Assembly (NCBI GenBank): GCA_963575745.1
Contig: CAUYUJ010006476.1
Location: 25,001-53,358 of the forward strand
Source: Prorocentrum cordatum
Taxonomy: Eukaryota; Sar; Dinophyceae; Prorocentrales; Prorocentraceae
Length of the DNA stretch: 28,358 nt
Reading direction: 5' to 3'
A program made the position numbers and the translations under genes. The notes below the pieces were generated by a model. The model was not told where the DNA came from and did not search any database. It was given only the letters and a program-made list of their open reading frames with translations. This document shows, one piece after another, positions 20,141 through 28,358 of the stretch. Numbering within the stretch: the stretch's first letter is position 1; each line of letters begins with the position of its first letter.

Positions 20141-20269
20141 CTTGGCTGGGCTGGAGCCCGCCTTGGCGGTCTCTGGAGCCGAACGGGAACCCTTCCGAGC
20201 GGCCCCGGGGGCCCTGCACCCCCATGCGCCCCCGAGGTCCTTGGGCTCGGCCGGGGGACCTCGTCCCCC

Positions 20270-20302
<33 letters not shown>
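20270..20302. repeat. (TA)n microsatellite
   Basis: About 30 bp of TA dinucleotides, preceded by GGGGGACCTCGTCCCCCGGG, which contains the short inverted repeat GGGGGAC/GTCCCCC. Confidence 0.95.
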
Positions 20303-20305
<3 letters not shown>

Positions 20306-20309
20306 CAGC

Positions 20310-20480
20310 AATAGTGGATGCTGTGCTGCGCTATGCTGTGCTATGCTATGCTATGTTATGCTTTGCTATGCTATGCTGTGCTATGCTGCGCAATGCTATG
20401 CTGGGCTGGGCTAGGCTAGGCTATGCTATGCTATGCTGCGCTATGCTATGCTGCGCTATGCTATGCTATGATATGCGTTT
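20310..20480. repeat. GCTATGCTAT satellite, copy 1
   Basis: A degenerate pentamer array (GCTAT, with GCTGC and GGCTA variants). It is repeated on a larger scale at 21150-21590. Confidence 0.93.
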
Positions 20481-20533
20481 GCTTTGCCTTCGCTTTGGCC
20501 TTCACTTGTGCCTTTGCTTTTGCTTTTGATTGG

Positions 20534-20703
20534 CACCCAGGGAGCGCAACTGGGGGAACCGCGCGTTTGCTTTTACCGTTGCTGTTGTTTTTGCTTGTCT
20601 CCCAGGGGACTGGGGGAACCGCCCGGGGCGGTTTGCACTGCCCGGCCCCTTTAAGCCAAGCGAGTAAGAACCCTTCTAGGCAGAGCCTAGGTAGGGAATA
20701 AAA
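20534..20703. repeat. GC-rich dispersed repeat, copy 1 (pair with 21830-21958)
   Basis: Order of blocks: CCCAGGGAGCGCAACTGGGG, GAACCGC, then GGGGACTGGGGGAACC, CCCGGGGCGG, TTGCACTGCCC, CCCTTTA, GAGTAAGAACCCTTCTAGGC, AGAGCCTAGGTAGGGAATAAA. Copy 1 has about 35 bp of TTGC-rich satellite inserted after the first GAACCGC. CTAGGC-AGA-GCCTAG near the right end is a perfect 6-bp hairpin shared by both copies. Confidence 0.85.
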
Positions 20704-20786
20704 CTGCCATCTAACGGCTGTGATGATTCAGCTCAGTTCTGCACCCCTGTCTACTTCCCGGAAATGAGATTACGAGCTGCGCCCGC
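20696..20786. repeat. Dispersed repeat, copy 2 (pair with 493-592)
   Basis: It follows directly on the right end of the GC-rich repeat (GGGAATAAA is shared between the two). See the copy at 493-592 for the shared blocks. Confidence 0.75.
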
Positions 20787-20907
20787 AAATACGAATAACA
20801 CACATAACAATAAACAGCATTATAATAGTACGAAGAATAAGGATAACGGCACTAACAAGAATAACGAAAGTATCACGAATGCCACACATTCGAAATAATG
20901 ATTACAC

Positions 20908-20958
20908 TTATCCCAGTGCGACCCTACCTAGGAGTTGGAGCATTTAGGAAAGCAACAT
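20908..20958. repeat. Dispersed repeat, copy 2 (pair with 828-876)
   Basis: It contains TATCCCAGTGCGACCCTACC and is followed directly by the CTACAT array. In copy 1 a (GTA)n tract of about 600 bp and more lies between these two blocks. Confidence 0.75.
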
Positions 20959-21127
20959 CTACATCTACACCTACAGCTACATCTACACCTACACCTGCAG
21001 CTACATCTACATCTACATCAACAGCGAGACTCACATCTACATCTAAATCTACATATACACCTACATCTACATCTACATCTACACCTACATCCACATCTAC
21101 ACCTACACATACATCTACATATGCACT
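20957..21127. repeat. (CTACAT)n-type satellite, copy 2
   Basis: A hexamer array with the ATCAACAGCGAGACTCACAT interruption shared with 1642-1892. Confidence 0.9.
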
Positions 21128-21149
21128 TTCCTAGGAACATAGGAGGCTA

Positions 21150-21590
21150 TGCTAGCATAGCAGGCTAAGCTATGCTATGCTATGCTGCGCTATGCTACGA
21201 TATGCTATGCTGCGCTATGCTATGCTATGCTATGCTGCGCTATGCTATGCTATGCTAGGCTATGCTATGATATGCGATGCTGCGCTACGCTATGCTATGT
21301 TATGATCTGCTCTGCTATGCTATGCTATGCTGCGCTATGCTGCGCTATGCTATGCTATGCTATGCTATGATGTGCTATGCTATGCCGTGCTATGCTAAGC
21401 CTTGCTATGCTATGCTATGCTATGATGTGCTGCGCTATGCTATGTTATGCCATGCTATGATATGATTTGTTAGTATGAGCTATGCTATGCTGTGCTATGC
21501 TATGCTATGATATGCTATGATTGGTCATGATATGCTATGCTATGCTGTGCTAATGCTGCGCTGCGCTATGCTGCGCTGCGCTAAGCTAAG
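21150..21590. repeat. GCTATGCTAT satellite, copy 2
   Basis: About 440 bp of degenerate GCTAT pentamers. Cys/Ala/Met/Leu/Tyr-rich frames here are repeat artefacts. Confidence 0.95.
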
Positions 21591-21829
21591 GTAAGCGAAG
21601 CTATGCTAAGCTAAGCTAAGCTGAGCTAAGCTAGGCGAAGCTAAGCTAAACCAAGCCAAGTCAAGCTAAGCTAAGCTAAGCTAAGCTAAGATGAGATAAG
21701 CTAAGCTAAGCTAAGCTAAGCTAAGCTAACCTAAGCTACGTGAAACCAAGCAAGGCTAGAGAAAGCTAAGCTAAGCTAAGCTAAGCTAAGCTAAGATGAG
21801 ATAAGATAAGCTAAGCTAAGCTGGGTGAA
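21590..21829. repeat. AAGCTAAGCT satellite
   Basis: About 240 bp of degenerate AAGCT pentamers that grades directly out of the GCTAT array. Confidence 0.95.
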
Positions 21830-21958
21830 CCCAGGGGGCGCAACTGGGGGAACCGCGGGGCGGGGACTGGGGGAACCACCCGGGGCGTGTTGCACTGCCC
21901 AGACCCTTTAGCTAACAGAGTAAGAACCCTTCTAGGCAGAGCCTAGGTAGGGAATAAA
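21830..21958. repeat. GC-rich dispersed repeat, copy 2
   Basis: The compact form of 20534-20703, without the TTGC insertion. It ends in the same GAATAAA. In both copies a tract rich in ATACGAATAAC/ACTAATACGA words follows (20790-20900 and 21960-22260), so the downstream AT-rich DNA was probably duplicated with it. Confidence 0.85.
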
Positions 21959-21959
21959 G

Positions 21960-22440
21960 AATAACAATACAAACACTAGAAACAGCACTAACCATGATAG
22001 TAAAAGCACTAATACGAATCCCAATAACTAAACATACGAATAGCATACTAAATGCTGATAGGTATACGAAGAACACACGCATAGCAGTACTCGTGCGGAA
22101 ATAGTCACAACCCTAATACTAGGAACACGAAACATACTAGTAATTCAACATGCTCATGCACAATAATGATACTGATACATATACGAGTGCTACTACGTGT
22201 ACATACATGCATTACAACTAATACTACTAACAACAACCATTATACAAATCACAATATAAAGAATTGTGTTGGAACAACGGATGCAACGCATACGGGAAAA
22301 AACAACATACTCAATACGACTGATACGTATAATCATCATCTTCATCAACAGTGTGAATACGATGATTGATGTACATTTATCTGTAGATATAGTATATGCT
22401 ACAGGTACTACTTGCCAATTTCGTGCACGTACGCATAAAC
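21960..22440. other. AT-rich degenerate repeat, no gene
   Basis: About 480 bp with loosely repeated ACTAATACGAA, ATACTA and AACACTA words and low GC content compared with the rest of the window. I see no gene. Confidence 0.65.
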
Positions 22441-22446
22441 ACACTA

Positions 22447-22488
22447 CCACACACACACACAAACACACACACACACACACACACACAC
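22447..22488. repeat. (CA)n microsatellite
   Basis: About 40 bp of CA dinucleotides, with one AA break. Confidence 0.97.
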
Positions 22489-22509
22489 GCGCCCGTCCTG
22501 ATAATTGTG

Positions 22510-22868
22510 CGACGACAGGAAGTATCGGTCCCTCCTTCCCCACATCGACCCGTGGAACCGTCCCAGAACGCGCTTAGACAACGATTCCGACATGAATCCA
22601 GATGCGGCGGCGAGAGCCCCCCCCCCCCCCCCCCGGGGGCCCGAACACGCCCCAAACCACTGGAGTCTCGCCTCCCTCCTCCTCATCCCCACTCCCTCTT
22701 CCGTCCCTGCTGAGGCACGCTGTGCCTTTCCCACACTGGCGTCCTCCTCAAAGAGCTCCCTCTCGAAGTCGCCCATGCAAGCACCAACGATGCCGTGGAC
22801 AAAATCTTCTGGGCTCGACCAGTGGGCGGCCTCGAGGACGGGGAGTGAAGAGAAGCAATGAAGGGGCA
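22510..22868 (-). CDS. Exon-like open stretch, minus strand, unassigned
   Basis: Downstream (on this strand) of a pyrimidine-rich tract ending ...CTCCCCGTCCTCGAG, which resembles a splice acceptor, the frame reads AAHWSSPEDFVHGIVGACMG and DFERELFEEDASVGKAQ. These have normal protein composition and no repeat. Further on it reads SGFMSESLSKRVLGRF and, after a poly-Gly run made by the C14 tract at 22618-22633, continues open to about 22510. No start, donor or family is identified. It may be an internal exon or the remnant of one. Confidence 0.3.
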
Positions 22869-23125
22869 AAGAGGAGTGGGATGGGGCAGGACGAGGGAGG
22901 GGAGAGGGCAGGAGGATAAGCGGAGGAATATTAGGGAGAAAAGGACAGGGTGACGAGGAGGGGGGAGGGGAAGTGGGAGGGGGGGGAACGAGAAAGAGGA
23001 GGAGGGAGGGAGCAGGGAGGTGGAGGGAGGGAGGGGGAGGAACGCGAGCGGGGGAGGAGGAAGATGGGGGAGGGTGGAGGGAGGGGTGGGGGCGGAGGGA
23101 AGAGGAGGAAGAGGAGGCAGAGCAA
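22869..23125. repeat. GGGAGG-rich purine tract
   Basis: About 255 bp of purine-rich DNA (GGAGG, GGGAGG, GAGGAAG) with no fixed period. On the minus strand it forms the pyrimidine tract upstream of the exon-like stretch at 22510-22868. Confidence 0.85.
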
Positions 23126-23500
23126 CTCAGACACGCAGTGGGCCGACTTTGTTGATGATCCAAACTATTAGTCTGTATGAAGAGCAGGGTCGACACACAG
23201 CCGATTGCAATTCGGGGGCACCGGCGTCAGCTGGCTCCTCCATCGGAAATACCACGTGGCTTCTTGACAGGCCAACCACTTTAACCCCATGGCCGAGGTG
23301 GTCGCAGCAACGTCGCGCAATGGCATTGATTGGGCCAATGCGAGGAGGGCGGTCAACTTACCGCACTCTCGCAAGACTTGGGGCCTCCTAATCTCACCCC
23401 GCCCTGCGGCGCATGCCGCATCATGGTCAGGCAGCGCAGGTTTGATGGTAGACGTTGGCGGGTGCAGGGTCATCGCACGGGCGTGCCTTAAACGTGGACG
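23126..23500. other. No confident gene
   Basis: About 375 bp of mixed-composition DNA with open frames on both strands (minus 23168-23473, plus 23289-23585). None has a convincing domain, a leader relic or a splice partner. I record it as undetermined. Confidence 0.4.
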
Positions 23501-23900
23501 CAGGACGATATACCAATACGATGTCTCCTCCTTGGAGGCGCGCGTCCGACCCGGACATATAGCACATACATATACACAGGTTTAAAGGGAAATTAGGGCA
23601 CACAAATAAATACACACAAATAAAAATAGTCCCCATATTTTCCCATATGTTCTGGGTTTTTGTCTTCCCCCCCAATTCCCATATTTTCCCATATTTTCCT
23701 GGGAATCGAGGATTAATTGTGTCTGTGTGTTTCTTCCCCTCCTGAAGGTTGTAATGTTGTAACGTATCGTTTCCCGAGCGAAAGCGCCCGCCACGGAGCG
23801 CACACGACAAATTTCTCGCAGCGCTCGTCGCCCCTGGGCGAGGGCGGGGGGGGGAGCGATGCACGCATACGTAGCCTCAGTGTGTTGGGGCGACGCCGAT
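23500..23900. repeat. Dispersed repeat, copy 1 (pair with 25360-25565)
   Basis: Shared blocks in order: CTTGGAGGCGCGCGTCCGAC, GACATATAG, then TATCGTTTCCCGAGCG, AAAGCGCCCGCCACG, TCGTCGCCC, GACGCCGAT-like. In this copy about 165 bp, including CCCATATTTTCCCATAT repeats (23630-23700), lies between the ACATATAG block and the TATCGTTTC block. Confidence 0.7.
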
Positions 23901-24254
23901 GAACCTGCGCGCGACCTCCTCGGGAGCTTGCGTGCGTGCGCACCCCGCGGCCCGAGAGCAGCGAGAACTGCGCCAAGAGCTCCGGAGACGACGGCGCACG
24001 CGCAGGAGAACACTCGTTCGAGCCAAACGGAGCCATCAGCTTGAGCGGCGACGCCGTGGCCCCAAACTGGAAAATCATTGGGCGCGGCGTGGTCTCTGGC
24101 AGCCTCAGTGATGATCTATCTCTTTTGAACAAGAATAGAATAGGAGCCCCACCATGGCAACGTGGGCAAAGAGTAGTGGCCACACCGACAACAAATAGGC
24201 ACCGCACTCTACGTTGCAAGGTCTACGAGTAACAATCAACGCTGCCCTTGTTCT
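23901..24254. other. Undetermined, both strands open
   Basis: Frames on both strands have protein-like stretches here: plus GAISLSGDAVAPNWKIIGRG, minus LPETTPRPMIFQFGATASPL and others. They exclude each other, and no splice sites, leader relic or family resolves which, if any, is coding. Confidence 0.35.
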
Positions 24255-24423
24255 AGGGCTCCCAACTTCGCGCTTCGCGCTCCGCGAAGCGCGAGGCGCG
24301 AATAACTTCGCGCTCTCGCGCCGCCCCCCCAAAGGGAGAAAAGGAGGACGAGGAGGAAGGGGAGAAGGAACGAGGACCGCGAAGCGCGAAGCGCGAATAA
24401 CTTCGCGCCCTCGTGGGAGCCCT
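24255..24423. mobile_element. MITE-like element, copy 1 (169 bp)
   Basis: Perfect 9-bp terminal inverted repeats AGGGCTCCC (24255-24263) and GGGAGCCCT (24415-24423). The interior has nested palindromes CTTCGCGCTTCGCGC / GCGCGAAGCGCGAAG and an AATAACTTCGCGC word near each end, around a GGAGGACGAGGAGG-type core. It is 169 bp long, the same as copy 2. No transposase is present, so it would be non-autonomous. Confidence 0.85.
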
Positions 24424-24592
24424 TGTTGCTGCTCGCGCTTTTCGATCTTGAAGCGGGCACGCGGAGCAGCGAGCGTGCGAAGCAGCGGGCACGCGAAGCG
24501 GCGGGCACGCGAAGCAGCCGCACCTCGAGCCAGGGGCTCTCTCAAAAGGAGCCTTGGGCACACAGGTCAACTTGGCGTCTCTCCACTCCCCT
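24424..24592. repeat. ~17-bp GCGGGCACGCGAAGCAG minisatellite and spacer
   Basis: Between the two MITE copies. It contains about four GCGGGCACGCGAAGC(A/G)G-type units (24453-24515), then the possible exon stretch LTCVPKAPFERAPGSRCG on the minus strand near 24570-24515. Confidence 0.7.
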
Positions 24593-24761
24593 AGGGCTCC
24601 CAACTTCGCGCTTCGCGCTGCGCGAAGCGCGAAGCGCGAATAACTTCGCGCTCTCGCGCCGCCCTCCCAAAGGGAGAATAGGAGGACGAGGAGGAGGGGG
24701 AGAAGGAACGAGGACCGCGAAGCGCGAAGCGCGAATAACTTCGCGCCCTCGAGGGAGCCCT
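24593..24761. mobile_element. MITE-like element, copy 2 (169 bp)
   Basis: The same length, orientation and terminal AGGGCTCCC / GGGAGCCCT as copy 1, with only scattered substitutions. It may lie inside an intron of a minus-strand gene: a GTGAGG donor-like site is 19 bp away at 24780, and a CCAAG acceptor-like site is at 24575-24571. Confidence 0.87.
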
Positions 24762-24780
24762 TGATTCCCCATGTCCTCAC

Positions 24781-24905
24781 CAGGAATGCAAGTTTGGCGG
24801 GCTGAGCATGGAAAGGGCGACCGTACATACGCGTCGAAATGGCGTGTTCCCAACCGTGCCCAAACTGTTGCTTAAGCTCGTCCACGTTTGTTCCGCATCG
24901 CAGGG
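24781..24905 (-). CDS. Exon-like stretch, minus strand, unassigned
   Basis: The frame reads TNVDELKQQFGHGWEHAIST and RMYGRPFHAQPAKLAFL, with no repeats and a natural composition, and meets GTGAGG at 24780. The first in-frame ATG comes late, at RMYG, so an upstream exon or start is missing. If spliced to 24570 it would continue LTCVPKAPFERAP in phase. The family is unknown. Confidence 0.4.
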
Positions 24906-25300
24906 ACGTGTCTCAGTGTGACTGAGGACCTGGGAGAAGCGAGAAAAGGAGGAGGGAGAGGGGGAAGAAGTACGGCAGATTCGTGCCGTGTCGGCCCCAA
25001 CGTTGGTTCATCACACTGTGGGGATCGTTCAACTGTGAACGATCGGCCGTTTCAGGAACGTCAGATCGTTCAACATCGACCGATTCTGGGTCGCCAGCGG
25101 CGTTCAACATTGAACACCGGCGGCGGGGTCGCCGCTTGTCGACACGACGCGAACCTACCGTAAAAGGAAAAGAAAAAGGGAGGAGCCCGGCCTTGGTGCA
25201 TCCTCGCTGTGAAACTGCAGCGGGCATCCTGGCGGTCTCCGCTACGGGGTCGCCGACCACGACCGCACTGCCGCCCAGCGGGGACATCCTCCAGGGGGCC
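24906..25300. other. No confident gene; small inverted repeats
   Basis: It contains GTTCAACTGTGAAC and GTTCAACATTGAAC, two short TTCAA/TTGAA-type palindromes about 80 bp apart, each near GATCG words. No gene is supported. Confidence 0.5.
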
Positions 25301-25311
25301 CGCTGAGCTTT

Positions 25312-25333
25312 TTCTCTCTCTCTCTCTCTCTAT
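25312..25333. repeat. (TC)n microsatellite
   Basis: A short TC run. A second one lies at about 25564-25588, so the right-hand dispersed repeat is bracketed by TC tracts. Confidence 0.95.
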
Positions 25334-25359
25334 CCCTCTCGGGACGCACAGAGACATAC

Positions 25360-25565
25360 TAATACTATAAGTATGCCCGCCTTGGAGGCGCGCGTGCGAC
25401 CCGAACATATAGTATACCCATCTTGCAGTATATCGTTTCTCGAGCGGTGTGGCCAGAAAGCGCCCGCCACGACGCATATACTACAAGATTTTCTCGGCGC
25501 GCGCGTCGCCCTTGGGGGGGCGACGCACACATACATTATATAAGTATGTTGGGGGCACGCCGATC
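25360..25565. repeat. Dispersed repeat, copy 2 (pair with 23500-23900)
   Basis: The compact form: CCTTGGAGGCGCGCGTGCGA, ACATATAGTATACC, TATCGTTTCTCGAGCG, AAAGCGCCCGCCACGACG, GCGTCGCCC, GCACGCCGAT. It carries TATAAGTATG at both ends (about 25365 and 25539), a possible terminal or target repeat. Confidence 0.72.
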
Positions 25566-25639
25566 TCTCTCTCTCTCTCTCTCTCTTTGCAGTCCAATGG
25601 TCAATTCAACGGTGGGGAAGGAAATGAGGGGCAACGATA

Positions 25640-25962
25640 GGGGCGGACTGGCATAGGGGGGGGTACATCGACCTGGAATCGGCGATACGTCGCCGATAGA
25701 TCGGCGAGAGGCCTCCGATCGTGCATCCGCACCTTCCTGCGAGTGGTTGGGGCTATCGGGCCCCTATCGGCGAGCAGTGGGCGGCTGGGGGTCGATGCAT
25801 CCCCCCCCTATTAGGGGCAAAACAAACCTACCTCGCTTTTGACCACCCTCGCTTCCAAGAGATACCAAGCGATGCCAAACCACGGCCTGTACTGGTCAGG
25901 CCGCTTGACGAGGAGGCGCGTGGTATGACTTGGTTTTGCCTGGAAGCGAAAGCGGGGTAGGT
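25640..25962. other. No gene; short hairpins and an imperfect inverted repeat
   Basis: TCGGCGATACGTCGCCGA at about 25679-25696 is a 7-bp-stem hairpin. ACCTACCTCGCTTT at 25827 and AAAGCGGGGTAGGT ending at 25962 are inverted, with TCGCTTCCA / TGGAAGCGA inside them and a central GGCCTG/CAGGCC hairpin. The element would be about 136 bp, MITE-like and degenerate. Confidence 0.5.
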
Positions 25963-26520
25963 AATTCACGCTCTGACCTATGCCTATCCCCCCCCCCATC
26001 GTTGCCCCCGAGGACAGGAGGGCGCAGGGGCGAGCCACCCGCCGCCGCCGCGGCCCGCCCGGGCCCCCGGCCTGGCCGCCCGCCCGGCCCGCGGCCTGGG
26101 CTCTCTCTTCTGTTTTCTTGTTGCTGCTGCTGTTCTCTCGCTCTCTCGCTGTCTCTCCTGGCTAGGAGGAACAAAAAAACAATACGGACATGCACGTCTG
26201 GAAGTCTGCGGGAATCTCTGGGATGGGCGCTGGGATGGGCGCCGGGACCACCTCCCTGGCGCGCTGCGCGCGACACGGGGCGGCGAGGGAGGCACCAGCA
26301 GAGGGCCCCAGCGCAAGTCCAAAACATCCGCGCGGAACTCCCGAAAAATGTGCGTATGCAAAGTGTTGTTGCATGTTGTTATTACTGCTTAGACTGACAT
26401 CTGCCGACATGCTTTCCCAGTCCACGGACAGAAGGGAGTCCCGAGTGCTGCCCTGGGGATCATTTTGCGTCCAGGATCCACGGTCGATTACCCCGGACCC
26501 CAGAACTGCCCCCGAGGGCA
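25963..26520. other. GC-rich stretch, no gene identified
   Basis: Long frames exist on both strands (for example minus 25896-26327), driven by CCCGCCCGG-type composition. There are no domains, no leader relic and no splice partner. Confidence 0.45.
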
Positions 26521-26553
26521 AAAAAACAAAAAAAAAAAAAAAAAAAAAAAAAA
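26521..26553. repeat. A-rich run
   Basis: An AAAAAAAC followed by about 26 A, then TGAAAG. It is a candidate retroposed poly(A) tail, but the sequence before it (26400-26520) shows no recognisable gene or element. Confidence 0.9.
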
Positions 26554-27424
26554 ATGAAAGATCGAGGAAAAGTAGTCGGAGGTCTTGGAAATTATCTTTT
26601 TTTGTTGTCTCTCTCTCTCTCTCTCCCTCTCTTCCTCGGGCGCGAGCACCGTCGCTGACTGCCGTCGAGCAGGGACCGCCTGCAGGTCGGATCGTGCAAG
26701 CGGGACGCCAACCGTACCACAGGGCGGGCGAGGCTGCGCTCGCCCGCCGCAAAAAAAGCGACGCGGGGAGGCGGGCGCAAACTGGCAAGCGGGGCCAGCA
26801 TCGGATCGAGAAGCCGGGTCGAATCTTAGGGGGCAAGTACTGGGAGGTTTTCGTCGGAAATATCGACGAGGATATAAAGCCCCATTGGGGGGCTGTTATG
26901 CCGGAGTGGGCCTCGGATTCGGCCGGAGTGAGATGGAATGAAACGGGAGAAAGCCAGATCTAGCGGGATTGAGCTGGATTGAGCGGGACTAAGCCGGATT
27001 TCGGACCAGGGCAAAAACAGAATTTGACCTCCCAGGAGTTGCACCCGAACGAATCGGGACGTGGAACGGATCGAGCGCCATCGGCACGGAGTCGGAATCG
27101 GATCGAATCGGCTGCGCAAAGAAGCTCGGCAGCGCCATGCAAGCATCAGGCCGCGTCGGATCGCTTGAAAAACAAAGCGGATCGGATCGAGCCAGCCAGA
27201 ACCGATATCGGACAGGACCATGATTACACGAACTCTCCTCGCATCAGGCGAGCACTTCGAGTGACGCCACATGCTTTACATCCTCGGGCTCCAGAACCTC
27301 CAACGGAAAGGCGGACAAGTCAAGTGAAATTCGCTCGCCGAGCAAGCCTGAGCACTCCATCTGGACCTCTGGGAATTCTTGTGGAAGCAAAATCAGTATT
27401 ATCAGCCCTCTGGGCGTAGATCCC
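26554..27424. other. No gene identified; degenerate GGATTGAGC repeats
   Basis: A CT microsatellite at about 26608-26630, and short tandem GCGGGATTGA/GCTGGATTGA/GCGGGACTAA decamers at about 26962-27000 with further GGATCGAATCGG words to 27110. Frames on both strands are not supported. Confidence 0.5.
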
Positions 27425-27617
27425 CTAAGGCCGCCCTCGAACCGAACAGACCCCTATGAAATGACCGAAATCATCTGAACCCGTTCGATTATATGTTCCT
27501 CCCCAGGCTGGTGTTCCACCCTGAGGTATACTTTGGCAAGTCCCAGGGAAAGACACGTGGAAGAGCAAACTGCCCTTCTGGTCTTGCGACGCCCAGATCG
27601 GAAGGCCCTTCTCCTCC

Positions 27618-27824
27618 TCATTCTCCATTATCCCGGCTCCTCTCCTTGATGCGCTGCCACTGCAGCTGTTCGGAACGAGGGTATACGAGCTCCCCGCTGA
27701 GGTTTCGAGCCGCAGCGCGAGCCAAAGGGGCTGCGGCCAGCCGCAATTCTTCATCCTGCTCAAGGTGCTCATTCTGTTCCACCAAAGACAAAATACAATG
27801 CCACGGCGAGGGCTTGAGATACAT
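27618..27824 (-). CDS. Possible small ORF, 68 aa, unassigned
   Basis: ATG 27824 to TGA 27618. The product starts MYLKPSPWHCILSLVEQNEH, has a Glu/Leu/Ala-rich probably helical middle (EQDEELRLAAAPLARAAARN) and ends LQWQRIKERSRDNGE. The composition is natural and not repeat-driven, but no leader relic, 3' A7 motif, splice partner or family is found. The (ACT)n tract begins just upstream. It may be an exon remnant. Confidence 0.3.
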   Translation of the reverse strand: MYLKPSPWHCILSLVEQNEHLEQDEELRLAAAPLARAAARNLSGELVYPRSEQLQWQRIKERSRDNGE

Positions 27825-27839
27825 TCATATATGCACTAC

Positions 27840-27939
27840 TACAACGCTTACGACTACAATTGAGACTGCGAAGAATATCACGATGACTACAACTAGGGCT
27901 ACGACTACGGATTCGCCTGCGATTGCTACTACGACTGCG

Positions 27940-27975
<36 letters not shown>

Positions 27976-28026
27976 GCTGCTACTACTACTACTACTACTA
28001 CTACGACTACTACTACTACTACGACG

Positions 28027-28070
<44 letters not shown>

Positions 28071-28110
28071 GATTCCGCAACGACGACTACTACGACCACT
28101 ACGACTACCG

Positions 28111-28150
<40 letters not shown>

Positions 28151-28201
28151 AACTACTACTACTACTAATAATAATAATGAAAATAACAATAATAATACGA
28201 G

Positions 28202-28254
<53 letters not shown>

Positions 28255-28291
28255 ATACTACTGTTGCTAACGTTACTACTGTTGCTACTAC

Positions 28292-28340
<49 letters not shown>

Positions 28341-28358
28341 GCTGCTACTACTACTACT
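27840..28358. repeat. (ACT)n microsatellite to window end
   Basis: About 500 bp of ACT/CTA triplets with GACT interruptions and a short AATAATAAT patch at 28164-28198, running off the window edge. It is the same triplet, in the opposite orientation, as the (GTA)n tract at 911-1519. Confidence 0.97.

Noticed and set aside
20310-21470. Cys/Met/Leu/Tyr/Ala-rich small ORFs
   Set aside because: They are translations of the GCTAT pentamer satellite.
24253-24885. 210-residue minus-strand ORF through both MITE copies
   Set aside because: Most of it is translation of the two 169-bp elements. Only the first ~40 residues look like real coding sequence, and they are listed separately.
27425-27772. 115-residue minus-strand ORF near the right end
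   Set aside because: It overlaps the 68-aa ORF in another frame, has no domain, leader or 3' motif, and starts inside that ORF's coding stretch. The evidence is insufficient to call it.

Overview
The window looks like nuclear DNA of a dinoflagellate. The main reason is that four protein genes on the minus strand between 3.9 and 11.1 kb each start, 14 to 52 nt upstream of the chosen ATG, with a 21-nt stretch resembling the dinoflagellate spliced leader (CCGTAGCC...GGCTCAAG): 19/21, 17/21, 15/21 and 15/21 matches. Genes all on one strand, KRPAA-type repeats, a microsatellite-filled intron and a very high load of simple and minisatellite repeats fit the same origin. Nothing points to a prokaryote or an organelle.

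Layout. 0-3.85 kb: a ~37-bp minisatellite, a ~600-bp (GTA)n tract, (CTACAT)n, TACATA/ATCC satellites and a first block of a CTTGGGG-rich repeat family. 3.87-11.14 kb: the gene block, read right to left as gene A (317 aa, Cys cluster and KRPAA repeat), gene B (about 170 aa, Gln-rich), gene C (295 aa, two exons around a 771-nt repeat-filled intron) and gene D (565 aa, transposase-like layout but unassigned). Each gene is followed by exactly seven A residues and a copy of a 20-nt motif, AGTTGGGCTTCAGCTCGACC or a close variant, so all four share one cassette architecture: relict leader, short 5' UTR, ORF, A7, motif. 11.3-15.6 kb: minisatellites, more CTTGGGG repeats, a 356-bp tandem repeat and CTC-rich tracts. 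15.59-17.78 kb (minus): a decayed Helitron-type protein gene, with a long Cys-rich repeat region followed by the conserved segment before the Rep domain; it is broken by one in-frame TAA and one frameshift, and truncated at a GC minisatellite. 18.0-20.3 kb: CTC tract and a ~730-bp higher-order CTTGGGG repeat. 20.3-22.5 kb: GCTAT and AAGCT satellites and two copies of a GC-rich dispersed repeat. 22.5-27.8 kb: scattered exon-like pieces on the minus strand, a pair of 169-bp MITE-like elements and a second dispersed repeat pair. 27.84 kb to the end: (ACT)n.

Interpretation. The A-D block reads as a cluster of mRNAs copied back into the genome (the relict leaders imply spliced-leader addition before integration). 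Gene C then gained an intron, since a processed copy should arrive without one; that intron is bounded by a GTAC direct repeat, as expected of an inserted, introner-like element. No enzymatic function is established for A-D. The shared 3' A7 plus motif signature is the least explained and most interesting feature.
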